NCBI RefSeq assembly: GCF_037027445.1
Contig: NZ_JBANDL010000002.1
Coordinates: forward strand, 2,914,001-2,978,000
Direction: 5' to 3'
Source of the DNA: Lysobacter firmicutimachus
GTDB lineage: Bacteria > Pseudomonadota > Gammaproteobacteria > Xanthomonadales > Xanthomonadaceae
DNA length: 64,000 nt
A model generated the notes under the pieces. It did no database searches and was not told where the DNA came from. It saw only the letters and a program-made list of their open reading frames with translations. Within the stretch, counting starts at the first letter, position 1. Each line of letters begins with the position of its first letter. Below are positions 7,734-15,158 of the stretch, in pieces. The translations under genes and the position numbers were made by a program.

Positions 7734-8804
7734 TCAACGCGAACGCTGCGCCAGCCAGTCGTGGATCGCGCCGGGCACTTCGCGCTGGGCGCGGCCGGAG
7801 ACGTAGATGCCGATGTGCCCGCCCTTGAACGACAGCTCGCTGTAGTCTTCGCTGCCGACCAGGTTCTTGAGCGCCTTCGATGCGGCCGGCGGCACCAGAT
7901 GGTCCTGCTCGGCGTAAATGTTCAGCACCGGCATGTCGACATACCCCAGATCGACCGCGCGGCCGCCGATGTCGATGCCGCCCTCGACGAAGCCGTTGCC
8001 CTGGTAGAACTGCTTGATGAACTGGCGGAAGGCTTCGCCGGCCTGGTCGGGCGAGTCGAAGATCCACTTCTCCATGCGCAGGAAGTCTTCCAGCGCGCGC
8101 TTGTCGTCGAGGATGTCGATCAGGCCGACGTACTTCTGCACGAACAGCCGCCACGGCTTGAGGGTCAGGTAGCACCAGTTCATGACGTCGGCCGGCACGT
8201 TGCCGAGCGTGTCGACGAACTGGTCGATGTCCAGGCCGCGGGTCCAGTTCGACAGCATGTTGTCGTCGGTGTGGAAATCCACCGGCGTGACCATGGTGAT
8301 GAGGTTGCGCACCTTGCGCGGATTCAGCGCCGAATAGCACAGCGAGAACGCGCCGCCCTGGCAGATGCCGAGCAGGTTGATCGCCTCCATCCGGTACTCG
8401 CGGCGCAGATGGTCGACGGCGCCGCCGAGAAAGCGCTGGATGTAGTCCTCCAGCTCCAGATAGCGGTCGGAGCGGTCCGGATAGCCCCAGTCGAGGATGT
8501 AGACGTCCTCGCCGCGCTCCAGCAGGCCGCGCACGATCGACTTGTCGGCCTGCAGGTCGACCATGTACGGGCGGTTGACCAGCGCATAGGCGATCAGCAG
8601 CGGCACTTTGGCGGTCGGCGCTTTCTCGCCGCGGAAGCGGTACAGCACCACCTTTCCGTCGCGCCAGACTTCCTCGCGTTCGGTCGCGCCGTAGTCGATG
8701 TTGTCGACCTGGCGCAGCGAGTCCAGGCCGGCGCGCAGTTTCTGCTGCGCCTGCATCGCTTCCTGGGCCAGGGATTCGGCGCTGAAATTGATCGGACCGG
8801 TCAT
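7734..8804 (-). CDS. phaC: Class III polyhydroxyalkanoate synthase subunit PhaC
   Basis: The protein is 356 residues, the length of class III PhaC (about 355). The lipase-like box LGICQGG carries the catalytic Cys148. The catalytic Asp is in EQDHLVPP and the His in GGHIGIYVSG. Conserved LVNRPYMVDL, YILDWGYPDRSDR and MVTPVDFHTD blocks are present. It polymerises (R)-3-hydroxyacyl-CoA, mainly 3-hydroxybutyryl-CoA, on intracellular granules as a heteromer with PhaE. The start ATG at 8804 lies one base after the PhaE stop, so translation is coupled. Confidence 0.96.
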   Translation of the reverse strand: MTGPINFSAESLAQEAMQAQQKLRAGLDSLRQVDNIDYGATEREEVWRDGKVVLYRFRGEKAPTAKVPLLIAYALVNRPYMVDLQADKSIVRGLLERGEDVYILDWGYPDRSDRYLELEDYIQRFLGGAVDHLRREYRMEAINLLGICQGGAFSLCYSALNPRKVRNLITMVTPVDFHTDDNMLSNWTRGLDIDQFVDTLGNVPADVMNWCYLTLKPWRLFVQKYVGLIDILDDKRALEDFLRMEKWIFDSPDQAGEAFRQFIKQFYQGNGFVEGGIDIGGRAVDLGYVDMPVLNIYAEQDHLVPPAASKALKNLVGSEDYSELSFKGGHIGIYVSGRAQREVPGAIHDWLAQRSR

Positions 8805-8805
8805 C

Positions 8806-10047
8806 TCAGCGGGCTCCCTTCTTGGCCGGCTTGGCGGCGCCGGACTTGCTCACCGCCGCGGGGCGCGCCGGCGGTTGCGGACGGGCGATCGCGGTCTTGC
8901 GCGGCGGCTGGGCGGGCGTCTTCGCGGGCGATGCCGCGCTGACGCTCGGCGCGGCGGCGACCGATTGCGCTGTGCGCGGCTTGGCCGCCTTGGGTTTGAC
9001 CGCCTTGGGCTTGGCCGCCGCGGACTGGGTCGCGGCAGCGGGTTTGCCCGCGGCCGGCTTGGCGGCGGGCGCCGGTTTCACCTCCGGCCCGCGCGGCGCA
9101 TCGGCCTCGGCGCGCGCCGGCGCCGGGCGCGACTGCAGCTCGTCGCGCAGCCGGCGCAGTTCGCGTTCGAGCTGAACGATCTTGCGGTGCGCGGCGTCGA
9201 TCTCGGTGCGGGTCGGCATGCCCAGGCTGCTGGTGGTCTGCTCGACCTCCTTCTGCACCCCGGCGCGCAGCCGCATCTGCGAGTTGACCAGGTCGGCGTA
9301 GGCGTCGCGGAAGCGCGGCGACAGGGCGATGTCGGCATAGGCCTCTTCGGCCGCGTCGATCCACAGGTCGAACAGGGCGCGCGCGCTGCCGATCTGACGA
9401 CCCGGTTCGCTGCGCTCGGCCAGCTTGTTCTCGAAACGCGCGAACGCATCCTGCGCGGCTTCGGCCATCAGCGCGTTATAAGCCTGGCTGCGCTGCTGAT
9501 AGTCCAGATAGGCCTGGGCCAGGTGCTGCACGCGCTCCTGGTGCTCGCGCGAGAAACCGACCGCCGGCACGCCGAGCCAGGCACGGCCTTCGCTGTGCAG
9601 GTTCTGCAGATACGGCGCGATCTGTTCGGCCCAGCGCGAGAAATCCTGCTGGCCCGGGCCGCGCATCGCGCCGAACACATCGGCGAAGGGATTGCCGCCC
9701 TGCCCACCCATCGCCTGCTTCCAGGCGCCGGCGATGTCGGCCGCGGACGCGTCGCGGCCGGCGAACTGCGCCGCGAGCTTCTGGATCTCGCCGAACCAGG
9801 CGCGCGCCTGGCTGTTGAAGCGGTCCAGGGTGTCGTCGGCCTGCGGGCTGCTGCCCTTGGCCAGTTGCGACCACCATTGCACGGCCTCGTTCCAGCCCGG
9901 CAGCGAAGGGGGCGCCGGCTGCGGCGCGGCGCCGCGCATCATCTCGCCCCATGCGCTCCAGTACTGTCGCGCCAGTTGCTCGAATCCGTCGGAACCGGCG
10001 GCGCCGAAGCCGCCGGGATTGTTCGAGCCGAAACCGAAATTCGCCAT
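8806..10047 (-). CDS. phaE: Class III PHA synthase subunit PhaE with long basic tail
   Basis: The protein is 413 residues. The start at 10047 was chosen because GGAGG lies 9 bases upstream and MANFGFGSNNPGGF is a typical PhaE beginning. Residues ~15-310 show the PhaE pattern (YWSAWGEMM, then MGGQGGNPFADVF, and a helical region ending ELRRLRDELQSR, coiled-coil). From about residue 320 it carries a ~95-residue Lys/Ala/Pro-rich tail full of AAKP-type repeats, similar in composition to PhaF-like phasins and histone H1-like proteins. Classical PhaE (about 360 residues) lacks such a tail. PhaE is required for PhaC activity and granule assembly. Confidence 0.93.
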   Translation of the reverse strand: MANFGFGSNNPGGFGAAGSDGFEQLARQYWSAWGEMMRGAAPQPAPPSLPGWNEAVQWWSQLAKGSSPQADDTLDRFNSQARAWFGEIQKLAAQFAGRDASAADIAGAWKQAMGGQGGNPFADVFGAMRGPGQQDFSRWAEQIAPYLQNLHSEGRAWLGVPAVGFSREHQERVQHLAQAYLDYQQRSQAYNALMAEAAQDAFARFENKLAERSEPGRQIGSARALFDLWIDAAEEAYADIALSPRFRDAYADLVNSQMRLRAGVQKEVEQTTSSLGMPTRTEIDAAHRKIVQLERELRRLRDELQSRPAPARAEADAPRGPEVKPAPAAKPAAGKPAAATQSAAAKPKAVKPKAAKPRTAQSVAAAPSVSAASPAKTPAQPPRKTAIARPQPPARPAAVSKSGAAKPAKKGAR

Positions 10048-10153
10048 CGCCGCCTCCAGGGATTTGGCCCGATCATAGCAACGGCGTGTTGCCGGGCGCT
10101 GCCCGAGCGTCTGGTTCGTCTGGGGCCGGCGCGGCGCGCCGCGATCGCCGGGC

Positions 10154-11413
10154 CTAGTCCGGTCCACTATCGCTGCGCGGCAGCGGCGGATCGAGCCGGT
10201 AGGCCAGGGCCTGAACCTCGTGCACCGCCGGCGCGCCGACCAGGCGCAGCGGAAAACGCGGTTCGCGCCCGGACGATGCCGACGGCGAATCCGGCTCGTC
10301 TTCGCTGAAGATCACGTAGTTGACCCCGGCGCCATCCTGCACCGAACGGAACGCGACGCCGTCGAAACGTTCCTCGTGACGGTAGCGCAGGTATTCGATC
10401 ATCACCTGAGTCACCAGGTAGCCCTCTCCGCCCGGCCGCGCCGGCAGCGAGATCAACCGGTGCAGGTGCTTCAGCAAATGGCGCCGGCGCAGACGCTCGT
10501 CCGCGCGGCCGCGGAAGAACTCGAACGCCTGCGGGTCGATCCGCTGATCCAGGCCGCGGAAATCGAACAGTTTCAAGGCGCGCTCGGGCTGGAACGTCCC
10601 GACCGCAACCCGGTCGCCGATCGAGGGGCGCACTTCGGCCACGCTGGTGTGCACGGCGCCGGCGCCATAGAACAGCGGCACGCCGGCCGGGTTCATCCGG
10701 TTGCTGTTCGCGCGGGCGCGCGGCGCCGCACCGAGTTCGCGCTCGGGCTGCGCCAGCACCCGCGCCAATTTGGCGTCGTCGTCGCAGCAACGCGCGCGGA
10801 ACATCCGCACGCCGGTGCCCAGTTCGAGGATCGCGGCAGGCCTGTGCCAGGACGGCAGCACTGTGCGCACCTTGGCCTGCAGCGCTTCGTCGAACAAGGA
10901 CGCGAAGAAGCGCTCGGCGCGGTCGTTGTAGAACCGCTGCTCGTGGCGAAGTGCGTGCACCACCGCCTCCCACTCGCCGAGCAGGTAGTCGTCCTCGTGC
11001 TGCTCCGATTCGAACGGCAGGCGCCGTTGCTGGTAACGCTGCTCCGGATGGAACAAGGCGTCCTCGCCGGCGCCCGGCTCGTGCAACTGCCCGGCCACGG
11101 TCTCGCAGAACGGCGCATGCTCGCAGCCGATCACCCGGCCGACGACCGCGGCCAGCGACAAGCCGTCGTAGCCCGGATAGAGGTCGACATGAGGCTCGAA
11201 CCAGTCGCGGATCTCGCCGCGCACGGCGCGCACGATCTGTTGCACCGACAGGCCGGCCCGCTGCACGCCGCACACGGCGCAGGGTTCGGGCAAAAGCCGT
11301 TCTTCGTAGAGCCGCCGCAACACGGTGTTGCCGATGCACGGCAAGCAGATTCCGCCGGCATACGGGCCTTGCGCGAACACGTCCTCGGCCAGCTCCCGCA
11401 GCATCCGCTTCAT
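10154..11413 (-). CDS. HEPN/RES N-terminal domain plus RES domain protein (putative NAD+-degrading)
   Basis: The start chosen at 11413 gives 419 residues. The N-terminal part holds CLPCIGN...CAVCGVQ, a possible zinc site, and an all-helical domain as in HEPN/RES N-terminal proteins. The C-terminal half has RES-domain signatures: VRMFRARCC, then NPAGVPLFYGAG, TSVAEVRPSIGD and a FDFRGL strand. RES toxins degrade NAD+ by phosphorolysis. Here the RES domain is fused to its own N-terminal module and there is no adjacent Xre-type antitoxin gene, so it may be a self-contained defence or stress protein. Neighbours are phaE downstream and pssA upstream. Confidence 0.78.
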   Translation of the reverse strand: MKRMLRELAEDVFAQGPYAGGICLPCIGNTVLRRLYEERLLPEPCAVCGVQRAGLSVQQIVRAVRGEIRDWFEPHVDLYPGYDGLSLAAVVGRVIGCEHAPFCETVAGQLHEPGAGEDALFHPEQRYQQRRLPFESEQHEDDYLLGEWEAVVHALRHEQRFYNDRAERFFASLFDEALQAKVRTVLPSWHRPAAILELGTGVRMFRARCCDDDAKLARVLAQPERELGAAPRARANSNRMNPAGVPLFYGAGAVHTSVAEVRPSIGDRVAVGTFQPERALKLFDFRGLDQRIDPQAFEFFRGRADERLRRRHLLKHLHRLISLPARPGGEGYLVTQVMIEYLRYRHEERFDGVAFRSVQDGAGVNYVIFSEDEPDSPSASSGREPRFPLRLVGAPAVHEVQALAYRLDPPLPRSDSGPD

Positions 11414-11466
11414 CCGTGCCGCCCCCGTGCCCGCATGGTCCGCCGTCTCCGCCCGGAGCGCACCGC

Positions 11467-12081
11467 TCAAGGCTTGGGAATGCGCAGCGTCTTGCTGATC
11501 ATCAGCGAGCCCGACAGCGCGAACATCAGCACCAGCGGGTGGAACAGCCACGGGCCGATGCGGATGCCGCCGAACCACAGGTCGGGGCCGATCGCGCCCT
11601 GCCAGGCCGCGACCGCCAGCACGATCACCAACGCCAGGCTGGTCGGAATCGGCGTGCCCTCAAAGTACTTGACCTTGCCTTCGTCGCCGGAGAGGGCCTC
11701 GGCGGTGACGTTGTAGCGCGCCAGGCGGCTGACGCCGCAACCGACGAAATAGCTCAGCACCACCCAGTCCCAACCGCCCTGCAGGCCGCAGGCGTAGGCC
11801 AGCGCCGCCGGCGCGACGCCGAAGGAGATCACGTCGGCCAGCGAGTCGAGTTCGCGTCCGAGGGTGGACGAGGACTTGCGCCAGCGCGCGACCTTGCCGT
11901 CCAGCGCGTCGAAGATGAAGGCCAGCGGGATCAGCGCCATGCCGATCATCAGATCGCGCACGCCGCCTTCCTGCAGGAAGCGCATCGCGGCGAAGATCGC
12001 GCCGGTGCCGCAGAACGCGTTGGCGAGGGTGAACCAGTCCGCGAGATGGAATTCGCGAAGCATCGAGAAGTGGCGCCGCAT
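11467..12081 (-). CDS. pssA: CDP-diacylglycerol-serine O-phosphatidyltransferase
   Basis: The protein is 204 residues with several membrane helices. The CDP-alcohol phosphatidyltransferase signature DG-x2-AR-x8-G-x3-D-x3-D is complete (DGKVAR, then GRELDSLAD). N-terminal FTLANAFCGTGAIF and KYFEGTPIPTS are typical of bacterial PssA. It makes phosphatidylserine from CDP-diacylglycerol and L-serine in the inner membrane, the first step to phosphatidylethanolamine. An alternative start at the inner Met (12063) is possible. Confidence 0.93.
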   Translation of the reverse strand: MRRHFSMLREFHLADWFTLANAFCGTGAIFAAMRFLQEGGVRDLMIGMALIPLAFIFDALDGKVARWRKSSSTLGRELDSLADVISFGVAPAALAYACGLQGGWDWVVLSYFVGCGVSRLARYNVTAEALSGDEGKVKYFEGTPIPTSLALVIVLAVAAWQGAIGPDLWFGGIRIGPWLFHPLVLMFALSGSLMISKTLRIPKP

Positions 12082-12205
12082 GCGGTGTTGCTCCGTGATG
12101 GACGGCTGCGGCCGTCCCGAGGGGCGTCCAGCCTGCCAAAGCCGGAGCGCCGGCCGCAAGAGGCGGAGGTCGCATCCTGCCCCGTCCGCGGCCGCGGCGG
12201 CGCGG

Positions 12206-14146
12206 TCAGCGCGGGATCGCGAGCTGCGGCGCCTGCAACGGCTGACCGGCCGCTCGCAGGCCGGTGTCGATGGTGGCGTCGGCCGGCAGCGGCGCGCCGT
12301 CGGCCAGGTGCGCCTCGACCCGGTCCAGCGCGGCGTAGACGTACGGCAGCAGCGGTTGATAGCGCGCGGCCAATGCCGGCAGTCCGAGGAAAGCGTCGAA
12401 ATGCTGCACGTTGCGCACCTGCCAGTACCGCACTTGCGCGCCGGCGCGGCGCGCCATCGCCACATAGGGCTCGCTGCTGAATGCCGGCGGAATCAGGCCG
12501 TCGTCGAGACCGTGCACGACCACCACCGGCACGCCCTTGCGCGGCGCCGAGGCGCGCGTCGCGGCGATGCCCTCGCGCACTCGCCGGTGCGCGGCGGCGA
12601 GGCCCGCTGCAGCGTCCCCATCGCCTCCCTGCCCGGTCCACAACGCGCGCAGCCCGGCCAGCGGCGCCAGCGCTTGCGCGGGATCGCCGGCCGGCGGCGC
12701 GAACAACTGCACGCCCGCACCGGGCGGAATGCCGCTGGCATCGGCCCACCAGGCGGCACGCTCGTTGGCGGCGGCCGGGCGTGCGGTCGGCGGCTGGGCC
12801 GCCGCGTCGGCAGCGGCATAGGCGAACGGCAGCCAAGGCTGGTCCGGCCCCTTGCCGGCCCGCTTCGCCGCCGGCGCGTAGCGGCCATAGGCCGAGGCGT
12901 ACGTCGCCGCGACCGCGCGCCACAGATCGAAACTGACCGACAGCGCGCCAGCGCGCAACGCGGCGTCGCTCCAGCCGTTGTCGCGCAAGCGCCGATACGC
13001 GGCTTCCGCGCGCGCTTCGTTGCTCGCCTCGGCCATGCCCTCGCCGAGCCAGCCGTTGGCCGCGGCATAGGCGCAGTAAGCGTCCGCGGCGGCGCCGGCC
13101 GGCGCCGCCGGCATCGCCGCCAGGGGCTTGTGCTGCAGCGCGCACGGCATCAGCAGCGCCGCTTCGGTGGTGTAGTCGTACAGGGGGCGCGCCCCGTCGA
13201 CGTACACGTTCGGTTCGCCCGCCACCACCGCGTCGAGCCAGGGCTCGCCGTCGAGTTCGGCGGCGCGCAGCACCGCACCGCCGCCGTTGGAGATGCCCAC
13301 CGCGATGACCCGGGTGTTGGCCCAGGTGAACGGCGCCTGCTGCGGGAAGGCCCGATCCAACGCGCTCAGGCCGAACTGCGCCGCCTGCCGCACGTGGCGC
13401 CCCCAGTCGGCTTCGGGGTTGTCGCGAGAATGCGCATGCTTGAAGGCGATGCCGCCCGCCGCCGCGCGCTCGGCCGCGCTCGGCACGAAAGCCAGGTCGC
13501 CGTCCTCGGGCTGGCCGATGGTGCCGTCGGCGCGCACGCCCAGGCCGGCATCGAGATCGAAATAGTCGGTACCGGCGCCCTTGTCGGTGTAAGCCACCGC
13601 GCAGCCCTTGGGCAGGCCCCAGGCGCCGGCCACGGCGATCGCGCCGTAGATGCCGCGCGAACCGGAAGACGCCGCGACCACCAGACAGCGCTTGCCGGCA
13701 TCGAACGCATCCGGCACCTGCGCCAGCACGCGGTGCGGCTGATGCGCGCCGGGCACGGTCGCGTAGGCGCTGTACTCGCGCCCTTCGACCCGCTGCACGC
13801 TGCCGTAGACCTCGCCGTAACCGCCGCCGACGGCAAGATCGGCGATGCCGCGCCAGTTCGCCCACAGCGCGCGCCGGCGCAGTTCGGCGGCGGTGGGATG
13901 GGCCGGGTCGGCGAAGGCCGGCGGCAGCGCGGCGCGCAAGCCGTCCAGACCGAGCCCGGCGCTGAGCAGGTCGTCGTGCTCGCCGCGGTGTTCGGTCTGG
14001 CGTGGGGCGCTGAACATCGGCGATGCGTCCTTGACGGGCGGGGCCGCCGCAGTGCGCGGCGCGGCGACCGCGATCGGGGCCGCGGCGGCGGCGGACAGGG
14101 CGACCGCGGCACAGGCCGCGGCAAGACGGGAGTGGAAGGCGTTCAT
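12206..14146 (-). CDS. D-(-)-3-hydroxybutyrate oligomer hydrolase
   Basis: The protein is 646 residues with an Ala-rich Sec signal peptide (about residues 1-29). It matches the long 3HB-oligomer hydrolase family: DLLSAGLGLDGL, VYGSVQRVEGREYSAY, VAASSGSRGIYGAI and GISNGGG, where Ser286 sits in a G-x-S-x-G nucleophile elbow. It also has a late HGLDDGLIPPAF acid/His region and NVQHFDAF near the end. These enzymes split soluble 3-hydroxybutyrate dimers and trimers to monomer; with a signal peptide this one probably acts in the periplasm or outside. It is divergent from the CrbR-like regulator, sharing a 101-base promoter region with a palindromic site. Confidence 0.9.
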   Translation of the reverse strand: MNAFHSRLAAACAAVALSAAAAAPIAVAAPRTAAAPPVKDASPMFSAPRQTEHRGEHDDLLSAGLGLDGLRAALPPAFADPAHPTAAELRRRALWANWRGIADLAVGGGYGEVYGSVQRVEGREYSAYATVPGAHQPHRVLAQVPDAFDAGKRCLVVAASSGSRGIYGAIAVAGAWGLPKGCAVAYTDKGAGTDYFDLDAGLGVRADGTIGQPEDGDLAFVPSAAERAAAGGIAFKHAHSRDNPEADWGRHVRQAAQFGLSALDRAFPQQAPFTWANTRVIAVGISNGGGAVLRAAELDGEPWLDAVVAGEPNVYVDGARPLYDYTTEAALLMPCALQHKPLAAMPAAPAGAAADAYCAYAAANGWLGEGMAEASNEARAEAAYRRLRDNGWSDAALRAGALSVSFDLWRAVAATYASAYGRYAPAAKRAGKGPDQPWLPFAYAAADAAAQPPTARPAAANERAAWWADASGIPPGAGVQLFAPPAGDPAQALAPLAGLRALWTGQGGDGDAAAGLAAAHRRVREGIAATRASAPRKGVPVVVVHGLDDGLIPPAFSSEPYVAMARRAGAQVRYWQVRNVQHFDAFLGLPALAARYQPLLPYVYAALDRVEAHLADGAPLPADATIDTGLRAAGQPLQAPQLAIPR

Positions 14147-14178
14147 CGGCGCAGGCTAGCAAGCCGCGCGCGCCGGCC

Positions 14179-14197
14179 CATCGTACTTTGGTACAGC
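14179..14197 (-). promoter_or_regulatory. Palindromic candidate operator shared with the GntP promoter
   Basis: On the minus strand this reads GCTGTACCAAAGTACGATG, with GTAC half-sites in inverted order. The same 19-base layout, 14 of 19 identical, occurs at 21364-21382 upstream of the GntP permease. It lies 32 bases before the hydrolase ATG and 50 bases before the LuxR-type regulator ATG. It is a good candidate for binding by that regulator; this is inference. Confidence 0.5.
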
Positions 14198-14247
14198 CCG
14201 CCGGTGCGCGCGCGGAAGCGCCGGCGCGGCCTGCTAGGCTTAGCGCG

Positions 14248-14913
14248 ATGCCGACCCTGCTGATCGCCGACGACCATCCCCTGTTCCGCGCTGCGTTGCG
14301 CCAGGCCGCCGCGGACGCTGTGCCCGATACGGCGGTGCGCGAAGCCGGCACGCTCGACGATGCGCTGGCCGCGCTCGAAGCCGAGCCCGGCATCGACCTG
14401 GTCCTGCTCGATCTGCACATGCCGGGCAACCACGGCCTGGCCGGGTTGGCGGCGATCCGCGCCCAGTACCCCGGCACCGCGGTCGCGGTGGTCTCGGCCA
14501 ACGACGATCCGCGGGTGGTGCGGCGCGCGCTCGACCACGGCGCCGCCGGCTATCTGCCCAAGAGCGCCGGCCTGGACGAACTGCGCGACGCGATCCGCGC
14601 CGTATTGGCCTGCGAACAGTGGCTGCCGGCGACGCTGCGCGCCGCGGTCGCCCGCACCCACAGCGAGCGTGGCGACGCCGACCTCGCCTCGCGCCTGGCC
14701 AGCCTGTCGCCGCAGCAATTCAGAGTCCTGACTCTGGTCGCGCAGGGCCTGCTCAACAAGCAGATCGCCGACCGACTGGACGTGCAGGAGCGCACTGTCA
14801 AGGCGCACCTGTCGGCGATCTTCGACCGCCTCGGCGTGCGCAACCGCACCCAGGCCGGCGTGGTCCTGCGCGAGCTCGAACTGGCCGATCCGGCGCGCCG
14901 GATCGAGGACTGA
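14248..14913 (+). CDS. LuxR-type response regulator, CrbR/ErdR-like
   Basis: The protein is 221 residues. Residues 1-120 form a receiver domain: acidic pocket ADDHP (residues 7-11), phosphorylated Asp55 in LVLLDLHMPG, and Lys in GYLPKSAG. Residues ~150-205 are a LuxR/FixJ helix-turn-helix (LSPQQFRVLTLVAQGLLNKQIA, then TVKAHLSAIFDRLGVRNRTQA). The receiver-linker-HTH form and the nearby SLC5-domain hybrid kinase fit the CrbS/CrbR (MxtR/ErdR) system, known in Vibrio and Pseudomonas to control acetyl-CoA synthetase and acetate use. The start at 14248 is chosen because family members begin at this MPTLLIADDHP. Confidence 0.82.
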   Translation: MPTLLIADDHPLFRAALRQAAADAVPDTAVREAGTLDDALAALEAEPGIDLVLLDLHMPGNHGLAGLAAIRAQYPGTAVAVVSANDDPRVVRRALDHGAAGYLPKSAGLDELRDAIRAVLACEQWLPATLRAAVARTHSERGDADLASRLASLSPQQFRVLTLVAQGLLNKQIADRLDVQERTVKAHLSAIFDRLGVRNRTQAGVVLRELELADPARRIED

Positions 14914-14981
14914 GCGCGCAGTCACAGCGGGGTCTCTCGCTCGTTCGCGCCCGCTCACCCTGCCTCACCCCGCGTCGCGGT

Positions 14982-15008
14982 GTTTGTCCACACAGCCTGT
15001 GGACAAAC
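14982..15008. repeat. Perfect inverted repeat with DnaA-box-like arms
   Basis: GTTTGTCCAC and GTGGACAAAC form a 10-bp perfect stem around a 7-base loop. It lies between the convergent CrbR-like and CrbS-like genes, so it may act as a terminator, although no T-run follows. The arms TTGTCCACA/TGTGGACAA differ from the DnaA box TTATCCACA by one base. Confidence 0.5.
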
Positions 15009-15158
15009 CTGCGGACAGTAAGGTGGAGACCACGCCGAATCCTTTGTGGCACAAGCATTGCAATAGGGTTGGCGAGAAAATGACCAGAAGATTTCCTTGA
15101 CATCGCTCACGCGATCTCACCTTCGCGCCATCGTCACGCGCCGGCGCTCGCCGCCCAT

